NCBI GenBank assembly: GCA_932294295.1 | Contig: OW028578.1 | Span: 35,375,185 to 35,439,184 of the forward strand | Direction of reading: 5' to 3' | Source: Alitta virens | Taxonomy: Eukaryota; Annelida; Polychaeta; Phyllodocida; Nereididae | Length of the DNA: 64,000 nt | In this document: in pieces, positions 54,266 to 64,000 of the stretch | Numbering within the stretch: the stretch's first letter is position 1 | How the letters are laid out: every line of letters starts with the position of its first letter | Made by a program: the position numbers and the translations under genes | The notes under the pieces: model-generated | The model's input: the letters and a program-made list of their open reading frames with translations, nothing else | Told to the model about the DNA's origin: nothing | Database searches by the model: none

Positions 54266-57200
54266 AGCCACTGTCACACGGGCCGGTTGTGCCGTAGTGA
54301 AGCCGTAGTATTACGTAATAGTTGCGGAAATCGCTACCCGGCTCCAAGCCGGCGGCCCCAATACGGCCACCCGTGGATACCCGTGGATACCCGTGGATAC
54401 CCGTGAAGCACCCGTGGGACCCTTGGCCAAGCCGCGAAACCCGGCCCCGGTAGCCGGTTGTGCCATGCTTGCATGGCACAACCGTAGAAATCTCAAGGGT
54501 GAAAAAAAAAAAAAAAAACACGTGGAAGCCGACGGGTGACCCGTGGAAGCCGACGGGTGACCCGTGGAAGCCGGCGGGTGGCCCGTGGAAGCCGGCGGGT
54601 GGCCCGTAGAACCCGGCGAATTATTCGTCCCTAATTTCACCCCGGCGGCTTGTTGAGGGGTTCTACGGGTAACCCAGCGGCTTTCACGGGTAACCCGCCG
54701 GCTTTTACGGGTAACCCGCCGGCTTTCACGGGAAACCCGCCGACTTTTTGCTACCAGCGTCAGCGTAGGCAGGGAGGTATATACTTTAAAAGGCTGCTGC
54801 TCCTCTAATATTAGTCCGATTTTCCTCAAATAAAGACTGCATGGCAGTATAGCTCATACTGATTCCATACGTATTTTCGGATTTAAAAAAACCCGAATAT
54901 TAAGCGAGATATTTGTCTGAGAAGGCAGTTGTCTTGCGGTGGCTGCTGCTCCATTTATATTAATCCGATTTTCGTCAAATCAGAACTGAATTGTAGTATA
55001 AATCATACTGATTCCATACACGTTTTCGGATTGAAAATAGACCAAATATTAAGCGAGATATTTGTCTGAGAAGGTAGCTGGGTTGGCAGAGGCAAACAGT
55101 GGTGCTCTCGCAGACGTCCGCGCCCTGACTGTATCAATGCAGGAAGGGCTGAGCCCTTCTTTAAAAGGCTGCTGCTCCCCTAATATTAGTCCGATTTTCG
55201 TCAAATTAAAACTGTATTGTAGCATAGTTCATACTGATTCCATCATGTTTTCGGATTGAAAATAGACCAAATATTAAGCGATCTATTCATCTGAGAATGC
55301 AGTTCTCTGGCGGCGGCCAGGTGCTCTGTGTATGGTCATGACTTGAATGGTGTGGTCAATATTTTTGACCATGATATATATACATTGTTTGGAATAGCTT
55401 TATTGCAATTCATTTCTACTCATTCTGCCAACTGCCATGACCGTAATTGCTATTAGCATTTTGAATGATACAAAGAATGGGTGTAGAGAATACAGCTAAT
55501 GCTCAATACATGTGTCAAGTGCCTAATTGCCTAAATTGGGGTTCTTTGACTTGTCATTTCGTTCAAAGATGTCACAGTAATATGACATTGTCTTGATTGT
55601 CATTCACAATTACAAAAAGATGTCATTGCTTTCATTAATTAAAAACAATGTATTTTATTGTAATTACCAGGCAATGATTATATTTGTATATATATTAGCT
55701 AGATATTCTATATTATATAATAAGCATATAAATCTATCTGTCTCTCTAAACTATCTGTCTATTTACATATCCGATTTTCGTCAAATAAAGACTGAATTAT
55801 TCAGGGAAATGTGTAGAATTTATATAATAGTTAAGGTGGGGAAAAATAATGGAGTATACTAGGCACAAACAAGAACATTCTTGTTAATAAAGTTAGTAAT
55901 ACCTCATAGAGTATAGATGTGTAGATAGACAGTTATAAGATCTTCACCTAATAATATGTTACTATCAATAATTCATTGATTCGTAATCGAATAAAAAACG
56001 AAAATAAAACAATGTTTGTTGGCTTGTTGCCAATACAATTCCGACTTGATAAAGATGTCTATGGAGCTATAACAACTATCTATAGATAGATATACTCTAG
56101 TTTAGAGTAATCATTTTAGATATTTATTTCATTTTATATAAATTATCAATATTTCGTTATTGTTGTTGATTCTGAAAAAAATCCAACTGGAATTAATATT
56201 GATAGTGCATGTTCCATCCAAGATCAAAACTATCTCCCTCTTTAATATGCATAATAAACAGGAATCAGTTGAAATTCAGAATTTCAATTAATGCTTGTGA
56301 TCAGTGATGAAAAAGCATGACTTACCCCATTCTTTGTATTATTCAAAATGCTAATAGCAATTGACATAATGGTCAATTCAGAATTTCAATTCATGCTTGT
56401 GATCAATGATTTCAATTCATGCTTGTGATCAATGATGAAAAAGCATGATTTACCCCATTCTTTGTATTATTCAAAAGGCTAATAGCAATTGACATAATGG
56501 TCAAGGCAGATTACTATTACATATATAGGTTAATGGACTTTACAAAACCAAAGGAAAAGTCCGTCCCATTGGCCACTTGGCAGAATGAGTAGAAATTAAT
56601 TGCAATAAAGCTCATCCAAACAATGTATATATAATGGTCAAAACTATTGACCACACCATTCAAGTCATAAGCAAACACAGAGCACCTTGCCCCTGCCAGA
56701 GAACTGCCTTCTCAGAAGAAAATCTCCCTTAATATTTGGTCTATTTTCAATCTGAAATTCTGTGTGGAATTAGTATGAACTCTACTATAATTCAATATTT
56801 AATTGACGAAAATCGGATTAATAATAATAGAGCAGCAGCCGCCGCCAGACAACCGCCTTCTCAGACGAATATCTCGCTTAATATTTGGTCTATCTTCAAT
56901 CCGAAAACACCTATGGAGTCAGTATGAATTATACTATAATTCAGTCTTTATTTGACTAAAATCGGAATAATATTAGGGGAGCAGCAGCCTTTTAAAGAAG
57001 CGCTCAGCATTGAAACAGTCAGGTTGCGACGTCTGCGAGAGCACCACTGTTTGCCTCCACCAACCTAGCTATATTCTCAGACGAATCACTCGCTTAATAT
57101 TTGGTATATTTTCGATCCAAAAACACGTATGGAATCAGTATGAACTATACTACAATTCAGTCTTATTTGACGAAAATCGGACTAATATTAGGGGAGCAGC

Positions 57201-57463
57201 AGCTTACTCCTACAACTCGGCGAGTAACCTGTAGAACCCACCGAGTCACCCGTAGAACCCGCCGAGTCACCCGTAGAACCCGCCTAGTCACCCGTAGAAC
57301 CCGGCGGGTAACCCGTAGAACCCGGCGGGTCACCCAGCGGGTGCTGCCCCGCCCCTATTTGCCACCAGAATCCGTTGCCAACCCGGCGGAAAAAGCTGTT
57401 ACATAACCGTTACGTCACTCTACGGGTTCACTACGGCTAAAACAGCCCAGTGTGACAGTAGCT
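54266..57463. mobile_element. TIR element, family 2 (CCCGTGGAAGCCGG arrays), giant palindrome
   Basis: Termini AGCCACTGTCACACGGGCCG and an imperfect complement at 57440-57463, flanked by TTA at 54263-54265 and 57464-57466. Left subterminal arrays use gtggaagccggcgggt words; the right uses cccgtagaacccgc words. Inside, both arms carry the same ~145-bp units as the family-1 elements, inverted on the left (54790-55300) and direct on the right (56700-57200). The similarity between arms continues to about 55660 and 56330, leaving a loop of about 0.6 kb. No transposase. It lies between the two duplicates of the CARD-like gene. Confidence 0.8.
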
Positions 57464-57466
57464 TTA

Positions 57467-58505
57467 GACTGATATTTTGCACAATATATAATTCAGGTAT
57501 AATACATTTTATGTATGGGAAATACCATTTTTCTGTAGACTTGAAAACAAGTCTTTGAGTAGGTGAAATGCAAATAATTCCAAATAATCAAGTGAAACGT
57601 TTATATATTATGTTGCTATACATCACAAATTTAAGTCACTGTAAAATAAAGCATTTTATTACAACCATACAGGTGTCTGTCAAACCTCCCTGGGATACAG
57701 GTGGGGTTGACCGCAGAAGCTTGAGAGCTCACACCAGTGCCATCAGCATGGTTGCCAATTGCCAAGAACCCGTTACACCTGATTAGCATGAGGCAATGGC
57801 TGCAGGAAGGTCTGCCCAACTGCTTTATGCCATGATGGGGATGGAATTTGTATCTTGCGGTTAGCAGGCTAAGAGAGAGAGAGAGAGAGAGCCAATGTTT
57901 TATTTGACCATATATGAATACAGTTTTATGTACATATAGGCATGTTAAGACACTGCAGTGTCGCTGTCACATGGGCCTCCTGCAATAACAATAACATGAA
58001 TATAATTATAATTGTTGACGTAGGCTCTGGGCAATAGTAACAATAATCAAAGGTCTGTACAGGCTTTCAGTCTGCTAAAACTATTTGTTGGTGCTTTTTT
58101 AAACAGTATTATTTAATATTATTTGTTTAGTTCCGGGTACTTTAGAATTTCTTAGACAGGCTATGTAGTGTTGATTAGTATTAGTCATGTTGTTAATATT
58201 TGTTTTCTGCGGGAGAAAGGAAAAAAATATGTTAATAGAATTTTCAGATTTTAATTGAATTTAATAATTTCCATTTATTATTGCATATGTAACAATTATT
58301 AATTTCACATGTAACATTGTACCTGTCTATGAAATTTATTTTGACATACCAAGAGAAACCAGGCAAGCTATAAGTATGAACTTTTCCCAGAATACTACTC
58401 TCATCCATCATTTATAATATTGGGAAGCTGATATCTTAGACATTTTTTAGAGGATTCATATTTTACTCTATGTAATACAAAATAATTACAATTTCTTGTT
58501 TCATA
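57467..58505. other. Spacer with a (GA)n tract
   Basis: Contains (ga)n at about 57870-57891 preceded by 200 bp of moderately GC-rich sequence (57670-57870) that could be an unrecognised SINE-like repeat. No gene supported. Confidence 0.4.
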
Positions 58506-58519
58506 CGCATGAATTTCAT

Positions 58520-58892
58520 AAATACCTAGTAGGTTCAATACTCGCAAAGATCAAGGAATATATCACAGATGCCTCATAGGACATTCAAGACTTACACATT
58601 TACACCTTTTAGTCAATGAACCGGCACCGTATGCCAGAGTTGTCGGTGCCCCCTAACAATCAAACATATTTTATTAGATTGCACCCACTTACAACGCATT
58701 AGAAGACCTCTGTTTCAAGCTACTACCTTACAACATCTCTTTACTAGATATCCAACCCAGACAATTATTGATTTTTTATATGCTTCTGGTTTCTACTACC
58801 AAATATAGATAATCAATCTTAACCTAGAGAGCCTCTACATAGCCCACTCAGGTGCTGATGAGGCGTTAAACAATAACTCACACACACACACA
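58520..58892 (+). mobile_element. 5'-truncated I-like LINE with target duplication
   Basis: Last ~370 bp of the LINE (aaatacctagtaggttcaat onward) ending in (ac)n. Perfect 14-bp target duplication cgcatgaatttcat at 58506-58519 and 58893-58906. Closer to the truncated copy at 26894 than to copy B at several sites. Confidence 0.93.
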
Positions 58893-58906
58893 CGCATGAA
58901 TTTCAT

Positions 58907-59202
58907 GGAAATGATGAGTAAGAATATTCGTGGAGTAGGGTGGTAATGTATTATGCAACAGTTTATAGTACAATTTTAATAAACATAAATGTGGAATGTC
59001 TTTTACATTAAGTGTAGAGAGCTTTTTGAAAAGGGGTTCCGAGTGTGCAAATGCCTTGACCACTTGACCACAGCATCCAATATTATTGACTGGAATATTA
59101 AGATAATGTTAGTTCTGTGAGAGGCCAGATAGACAGATTTATGCTGAGTCATTGTGTCGAATAAATTATGTGACAGTGTGGTAATTAAATAAGCATACAT
59201 AC
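58907..59202. other. Spacer
   Basis: No feature recognised. The expected third exon of the distal CARD-like duplicate was not found here. Confidence 0.35.
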
Positions 59203-59552
59203 TGTTCTGATGTTTCAACGTCTATCAGATCAACAGTGATCAGTTCGATGATTAATTAATTCACACTAATCTTTGACAACTGTGGCAGGTACACATCAAA
59301 CAATGGCAGGTGTCCTTTCCAACCAGGGATTTCTTCAGGTCACCTGAGAAATCTGTTTTAAACTTTATTACCACTTTCAGACAAAATGTCTACTGAAGCA
59401 GTGCAGATGGGGGTGCCCTGATTTTGTCCTAGGTCTTTGTAGTATGTCCGCGCCTTCATTTGTAAACAGTTAACTATTTGACTATCATACTAGTGGCATT
59501 GGCTGTTCCATTTATTCTCTCTATTTTGGTATTTTTCATGATGTCATCTTGG
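59203..59552 (-). pseudogene. CARD-like gene, distal middle exon, decayed
   Basis: Clear but degraded match to 53443-53779 over its whole length, including its end near the donor. It has stops (for example in gatgattaattaattcac at about 59251-59268), indels and a missing segment around 59470-59540. Not translatable. Confidence 0.75.
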
Positions 59553-60452
59553 AAAAAATGAAAGATACTTCAGTTTCTTAAAAACTGAGCGAATACAATT
59601 TTTGTTAATTTTATGTTAATGTAAATATATAGATATATATCATCGCAAAAATAGGTTTCGTACATATTCATCTAATGGACATGTTTGATTTGACTTGCTT
59701 TAGCATACAATAATGCCATGGCACTGCAAATTTAATAATGAGATGTCAGTGATGCAGCAGAAATTAAACATGTGACCTTGATTTATATTTATACTGGTAA
59801 TCGTGAATCACCGCAGGCAAATCCTGGGTCATCTGATTTCTTGGCATACCCGTAGATTTTTTTCTCAGCCCTGTATCAGGCGTCCAGAAAGATGCACAGA
59901 AGATATTTTTTCAGTGAGTAAAAGTTTGTGCAGTTTCAAGCAAGCGTAGAGTTTCGATAGTCACATTTCGTACACACTCTCTGATTTGGCGCTCCAAAGA
60001 TCTTCGCGACTAATCAATGATATGAATAAACCTGCTAATTAAGCCCATTTCTAGGGAGGTCACCGTGTAAAGGAGGCCTTGCTGAATGAAGCTTACCGCA
60101 GTTCTGAAGATCTAATAACTGATTGAAGCAAATTCACGCTCTGATGCTCAAGCCTTTGTGCTGATCAGTATCTTACTAGGGTTCTAGAAATATATATGTG
60201 AATATTCATCAGTTTTTGATGATGTGGTGGAACATAACCTTGACATTACCCATAATTGCTGTTTGCTGATCATGCCAACTTTTGTCAGCCAGATCTGAAA
60301 TGCCATGTTCTACATGGCCCAAAAAATGTTTCACTACAAATACATAGTATGAATAAGCAGTGGGATATCCTGAAATTGTGCAAGTTGTTGCATGATACCA
60401 ACTGTAATTTTTTTAATGAATTGAATGCTCTATAAGAGTTAGTGGGAATTAC
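59553..60452. other. Probable intron of the distal CARD-like duplicate
   Basis: Unrecognised AT-rich sequence between the intact distal first exon and the decayed middle exon. Confidence 0.4.
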
Positions 60453-60573
60453 CTTGGCCTAAATGTGGTGTTAGGTGGACAGCAATGTGTGAAGGCACAA
60501 CAAATTCCTCCAGAATTGGTGACACCAGTTCCAGGTACTCCTCGTCCATGCAAATCTCACTCACGGCTGTCAT
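60453..60573 (-). CDS. CARD-like gene, distal first exon
   Basis: ATG at 60573 (MTAVSEICMDEEYLELVSP) to donor CCAAG|gtaatt at 60453/60452; 40 codons plus one base, phase 1. The phase fits the acceptors at 53779 and formerly at 59552. Helical pattern EEYLELVSPILEEFV then PSHIAVHLTPHL matches CARD helices 1-2. Joining it to 53779-53443 and 53337-53043 gives a continuous frame of 251 codons including stop, so this may be the first exon in use today. Confidence 0.5.
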
Positions 60574-60609
60574 ATTGATATCCAGTTTCTTCAAAGATGT
60601 ATTGTATAT

Positions 60610-60790
60610 GCAAAGGAGAATACAGTACAAAGATGAGAATTCAGTGCAAAGAGGAAAATACAGTGCAAAGAGGAGACTAAGTACGAAGAGGAGAATACAG
60701 TACAAAGAGGAGAATACAGTGCAAAGAGGAGAATACAGTACAGAGAGGAGAATACAGTGCAAAGAGGAGAAGCAGTGCAAAGAGGAATTG
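60610..60790 (+). repeat. 19-bp minisatellite
   Basis: About nine copies of gcaaagaggagaatacagt with variants (tacaaag, tacgaag). Lies just upstream of the distal first exon of the CARD-like gene. ORFs across it on both strands are repeat artefacts. Confidence 0.92.
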
Positions 60791-61680
60791 GAATGTATGC
60801 TGAAGCAAACATGTGCTTTTTTTTAGGCATATATATTTATATATATATATTACATTATGCAGAATACTAACCACATACCAAATGAAAAACTTTAAGCTTC
60901 AGTTACCTTGTTCCAGGTTACTGTATTGTATCAGCAAAAGCCTGTGCATGACAATGTTAGGTGTGCAATTGTTCAAACTAAACACTTGGCATATTATTTC
61001 TGGAGAAAAATCAAGGCAAGTATGAACCTTAGTTTAATAACTTACTCACCAACAGATAATTATTGTAAATGTGTTCCAAGTGAGCTATGTATTTGCTCTA
61101 TTCCTTAAACAATATCCCAGTCCTGCATAAGATAATAATAATTGTATGTCTATAGACTAGTTTAGTGGTTGTTTGTAGTATAAAATTCCCCTGTGTTTTG
61201 TTATCATTGAGGATGTCTTTACTAAACAAACATTTCAGTTATTTTATGGAATGCAGGATAGCACAATGTCAAGTGCTTTCTTAAAATCTCCCTGTAGTAT
61301 TAGTCATAGCAGAACAATGTTGGTAAATGCATCTAGATATAGTACAATGCTAAAGTTAGTTCTTTGCTTATTTTTACAATGTTCTGAAACTTTAAATGTA
61401 TACCTAAATCAATTTAGATTTCAAAGATATGAAGATTTAGAGGTATATATATAGTTCATTGTCAAATATCTGCTCCTATGAATGAAACTACAATTAATGG
61501 AGGGAAATTATTCAATGGGCTAACACTCAGCCTAACAGTTGCAAACTTTGTGAATTGATTGCATAATACTATAGTGTCTTATAATTTACTGTCTTCCATT
61601 GGTTGTGGAACATAGGAATAGCAGGAATATATATGCATGTATATTCTAAATTAGTTGTTATAAAAGCACCAAGAAAATGT
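60791..61680. other. Upstream spacer of the CARD-like gene
   Basis: AT-rich, with a short (TA)n at 60833-60850. No further exon or promoter motif recognised. Confidence 0.35.
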
Positions 61681-61735
61681 AAGCCTTACATAGCCCAACA
61701 GGTGCTGATGAGGCGTTAAACACAAACACACATTT
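61681..61735 (+). mobile_element. LINE 3'-end fragment
   Basis: tacatagcccaacaggtgct then gatgaggcgttaaacacaaacacaca matches the I-like LINE terminus. No target duplication seen. Confidence 0.7.
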
Positions 61736-63190
61736 GATCGATGCATACATTGGGTAACATGTGCTGTCTGAATATTCATGAGGCGTTACGTCGTGAGCGA
61801 AAGCGAGGCTACCGACCCATCTCTGAAGTAGGTCACACTTGTTGACGTGCGAGCAAGGCCAGCATCGTTTTTTTGTCGGAATTAAGCAATGACAGTGAAA
61901 GATACGATGTATTTTTACACGGTTTTTTAGCAACACTGAATACGAGGTGAGTTGAATCATGATGAACAAAGTATAATTTCTAATACCGTCAGTTCGGGGC
62001 GGATCCACAGGGGCTCTCCACTGGCTGGATCAGCTTGTGACTTCCTATTCTGGTGCCCTTTTGGATCTATACGTTTTGGGATGTGTAGAATGTGAATTTG
62101 GATGAGCTTGTGAAGAAATATCTGATATACATTTTTATGTTTATCTGCCAGCCCAAAACTAAAGTTACTATATGCCAGCCATCCTTAGGATTTCAACTGC
62201 CAGCGGCAACATTTTTGCAAGCTCCACTGTATTTTTCTGCCAGCTGGCAGTAATAAGCAACCATCAAGTTTAGAAAATTCTACAAGCAGCAATAAGTTGA
62301 AAACTATTCCAGGTTATGACTTAATTACATAATAATGAACAGTATGTAATACAGAGGCTACAGGGGCCTACTAAGGGCCGATCCTAGGTCAACGCAAGCA
62401 AAGCAGATGCGTTGGTGCACTGCACCTGAACAGGCCCTACATATTGATGCCTAAAAAAAAAGGAAAGAGAAGGTCTTGAAACATAATCCCTGCAAACACG
62501 AATAGGTTGTAACATTCAAGCCGCAATATTTGACTAATGTTGTCATGATATCAAAGTGTGGATCCTAAAAAACCTGCCAGGCATGTTTTCAAGCAAAATT
62601 CACAAAAATGGTTGCCATTACATCTTGACAACATTTAATATTGCAGAACACATTGTCAAAAGGTCATCACATGGACTCCTGAAACATTTCAGCAATATTT
62701 GCAATAATATTTTCCACATATATTAGCAAAATATTTGCACAACATTTAAATTATCATGTTAACTAGTATTATGTCAATATATGAAGAAAAAGCCTGCAGA
62801 AAAGCCTGCAGAAATATTATAAATTATATTATGCAATAAACTTGTCAAAATAATTTCACCATGTGAAATTGATTATTAAAGATTGCAGCAAGTTTCCTAC
62901 AATCATTTAAGGTACATTTTTAATAAATAATTTCACAACATGCCCTGTGCAATATGATGAAAATGTTTTGTGTTTGTAGGGATACAGGTACAATAACGTA
63001 GGCCATCTCCACATCAACACAGTGTTAGTATATTCAATTACTAATTTGACACAATTCCTCAAAAATATGCATGAACCCCCAAAAAATCTGATCAAGGTTT
63101 AACACCTCAAGTTCAACATTCTCTGCCCTGTCCCCATGCAGGAGCTGGAATAACAAAATATAATTCTCAATCAATATAAATATAATAATT
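61736..63190. other. Spacer without recognised genes
   Basis: Short repeated phrases (aatatttgca, cagaaaagcctg) are present. No ORF with plausible protein content. Confidence 0.4.
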
Positions 63191-63198
63191 GGCAATGG

Positions 63199-63329
63199 AG
63201 GGCAGCTTTGTCCACTTGACAGGAGAGGGCAGCAGTGTCCACTTGGCAGCTGAGGGCAGCAGTGTCCACTTGACAGCAGAGTGCAGCAGCGTCCACTTTA
63301 CAGCAGAGGGCAGCAGTGTCCACTTGACC
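63199..63329 (+). repeat. 30-bp minisatellite
   Basis: About four and a half copies of gagggcagcagtgtccactt plus gacagcagc-like end, period 30. Because 30 is a multiple of three it yields an apparent repeated peptide (EGSSVHLTA) that I treat as an artefact. Confidence 0.92.
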
Positions 63330-64000
63330 ATTATCACCATCTCCCACAGTTTCCTAATCTGTATTTCTTTTACTTCTTAACACTGAGAACTTTGATGATT
63401 GAAGAAGTTCTAAATAAAAACTTATTATAATAGGTTTTTGTTTTATTGCATGCACTATTCATAAATTTTTGTTTTCATAATTAATTAATTGATTAAATTT
63501 CCAAACTTGTATACTCTCTGTATAACTCTTAATATTATTTGCTCTTTTATATTATGCTTTATTTTTGCCCCTTTATATTGCACCTTTACATTGCATATTT
63601 ACTTGTCCGATATATCTTGTGGATGTAGGGGCACTCAATATTTGGAAAAATAAAAAATCATAACAATATATACAATGAAACCATATGGACATTTATATCA
63701 GATATGTAACCAAAAACAAAATACACAAAAAAAAAAAAAACAAGACACATTGCCATATAAACCAGCTTCGGCTTTCAAACATTGTAGTCATAAGCATGAA
63801 TCCATACTCAAAATGATGTAGTGAGTCAAATTCTTCATGTTTTTGGGGTAAAAATTCCAGTGGTTCAATATTCACAATCTAGCTTGGTTAGTCTCTGGGC
63901 GTACCTAACCTAACCTTAGCTTGTTAGAAGGCGGAAAGTAATTGTGTGAAACGTTTTATATCTTTTTAAGTTCCTCCAAAAACCCAATTGTAAAAATGGA
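63330..64000. other. Spacer to window end
   Basis: AT-rich with a poly(A) tract at 63727-63741. Nothing recognised. Confidence 0.4.

Noticed and set aside
60485..60830. Charged or Cys/Leu-rich ORFs on both strands
   Set aside because: Explained by the 19-bp minisatellite and shadowing of the CARD-like exon.
63189..63380. Apparent repeat protein with EGSSVHLTA units
   Set aside because: Explained by a 30-bp minisatellite whose period is a multiple of three; no start context or downstream domain.

Overview
This window looks like nuclear DNA of an invertebrate animal, probably marine. It is AT-rich and mostly non-coding, with short spliced exons at GT-AG junctions. It is crowded with eukaryotic transposable elements: tRNA-derived SINEs, an I-like LINE carrying RNase H, fragments of CR1/L2-like LINEs and BEL/Pao, and DNA transposons with terminal inverted repeats (TIRs). 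Nothing bacterial is present. I cannot name the phylum from sequence alone. All domain names below come from motif reading, not database searches.

Layout. (1) 1-15.3 kb: an env-like glycoprotein gene of an LTR retroelement, minus strand, in three near-identical broken copies. Two are in tandem at 1-6.4 kb and one is at 11-15.1 kb. Each is followed by an unidentified ORF that starts at a good splice acceptor. SINEs, a solo LTR and a long-TIR element are nested in or beside them. (2) 15.8-17.9 kb, minus: broken C-terminal half of a Pif1-like helicase gene. (3) 21.4-27.5 kb, plus: a full-length but frameshifted I-like LINE followed directly by a 5'-truncated copy. The pair sits exactly on the 5' splice site of a minus-strand gene for an RPA-like OB-fold protein (exons at 27.5-27.7 and 31.4-31.8 kb). 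(4) 28-34.1 kb: CR1-like LINE relic, a cluster of CTCF-like motifs, BEL/Pao gag relic, and a possible LTR. (5) 34.2-57.5 kb: four TIR elements from three families, all apparently using TTA (TWA) target duplications. Each is filled with its own array of short GC-rich near-palindromes. One of them hosts an intact 5.4-kb I-like LINE with a 14-bp target duplication.

Two apparent host genes lie among the repeats, both on the minus strand. From 41.7 to 36.4 kb there is a chain of small phase-1 exons encoding a tyrosine-rich tail with a canonical ITAM (YxxL-x8-YxxL), ending in a coiled-coil-like terminal exon. From 60.6 to 53.0 kb there are exons of a small protein whose helices resemble the tandem CARDs of RIG-I/MDA5-type sensors. 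That locus is partly duplicated, and the two duplicates have lost complementary parts. One continuous 250-residue reading frame is possible only by joining the distal first exon to the proximal second and third exons.

The remaining stretches are simple repeats, minisatellites and sequence in which I recognise nothing.
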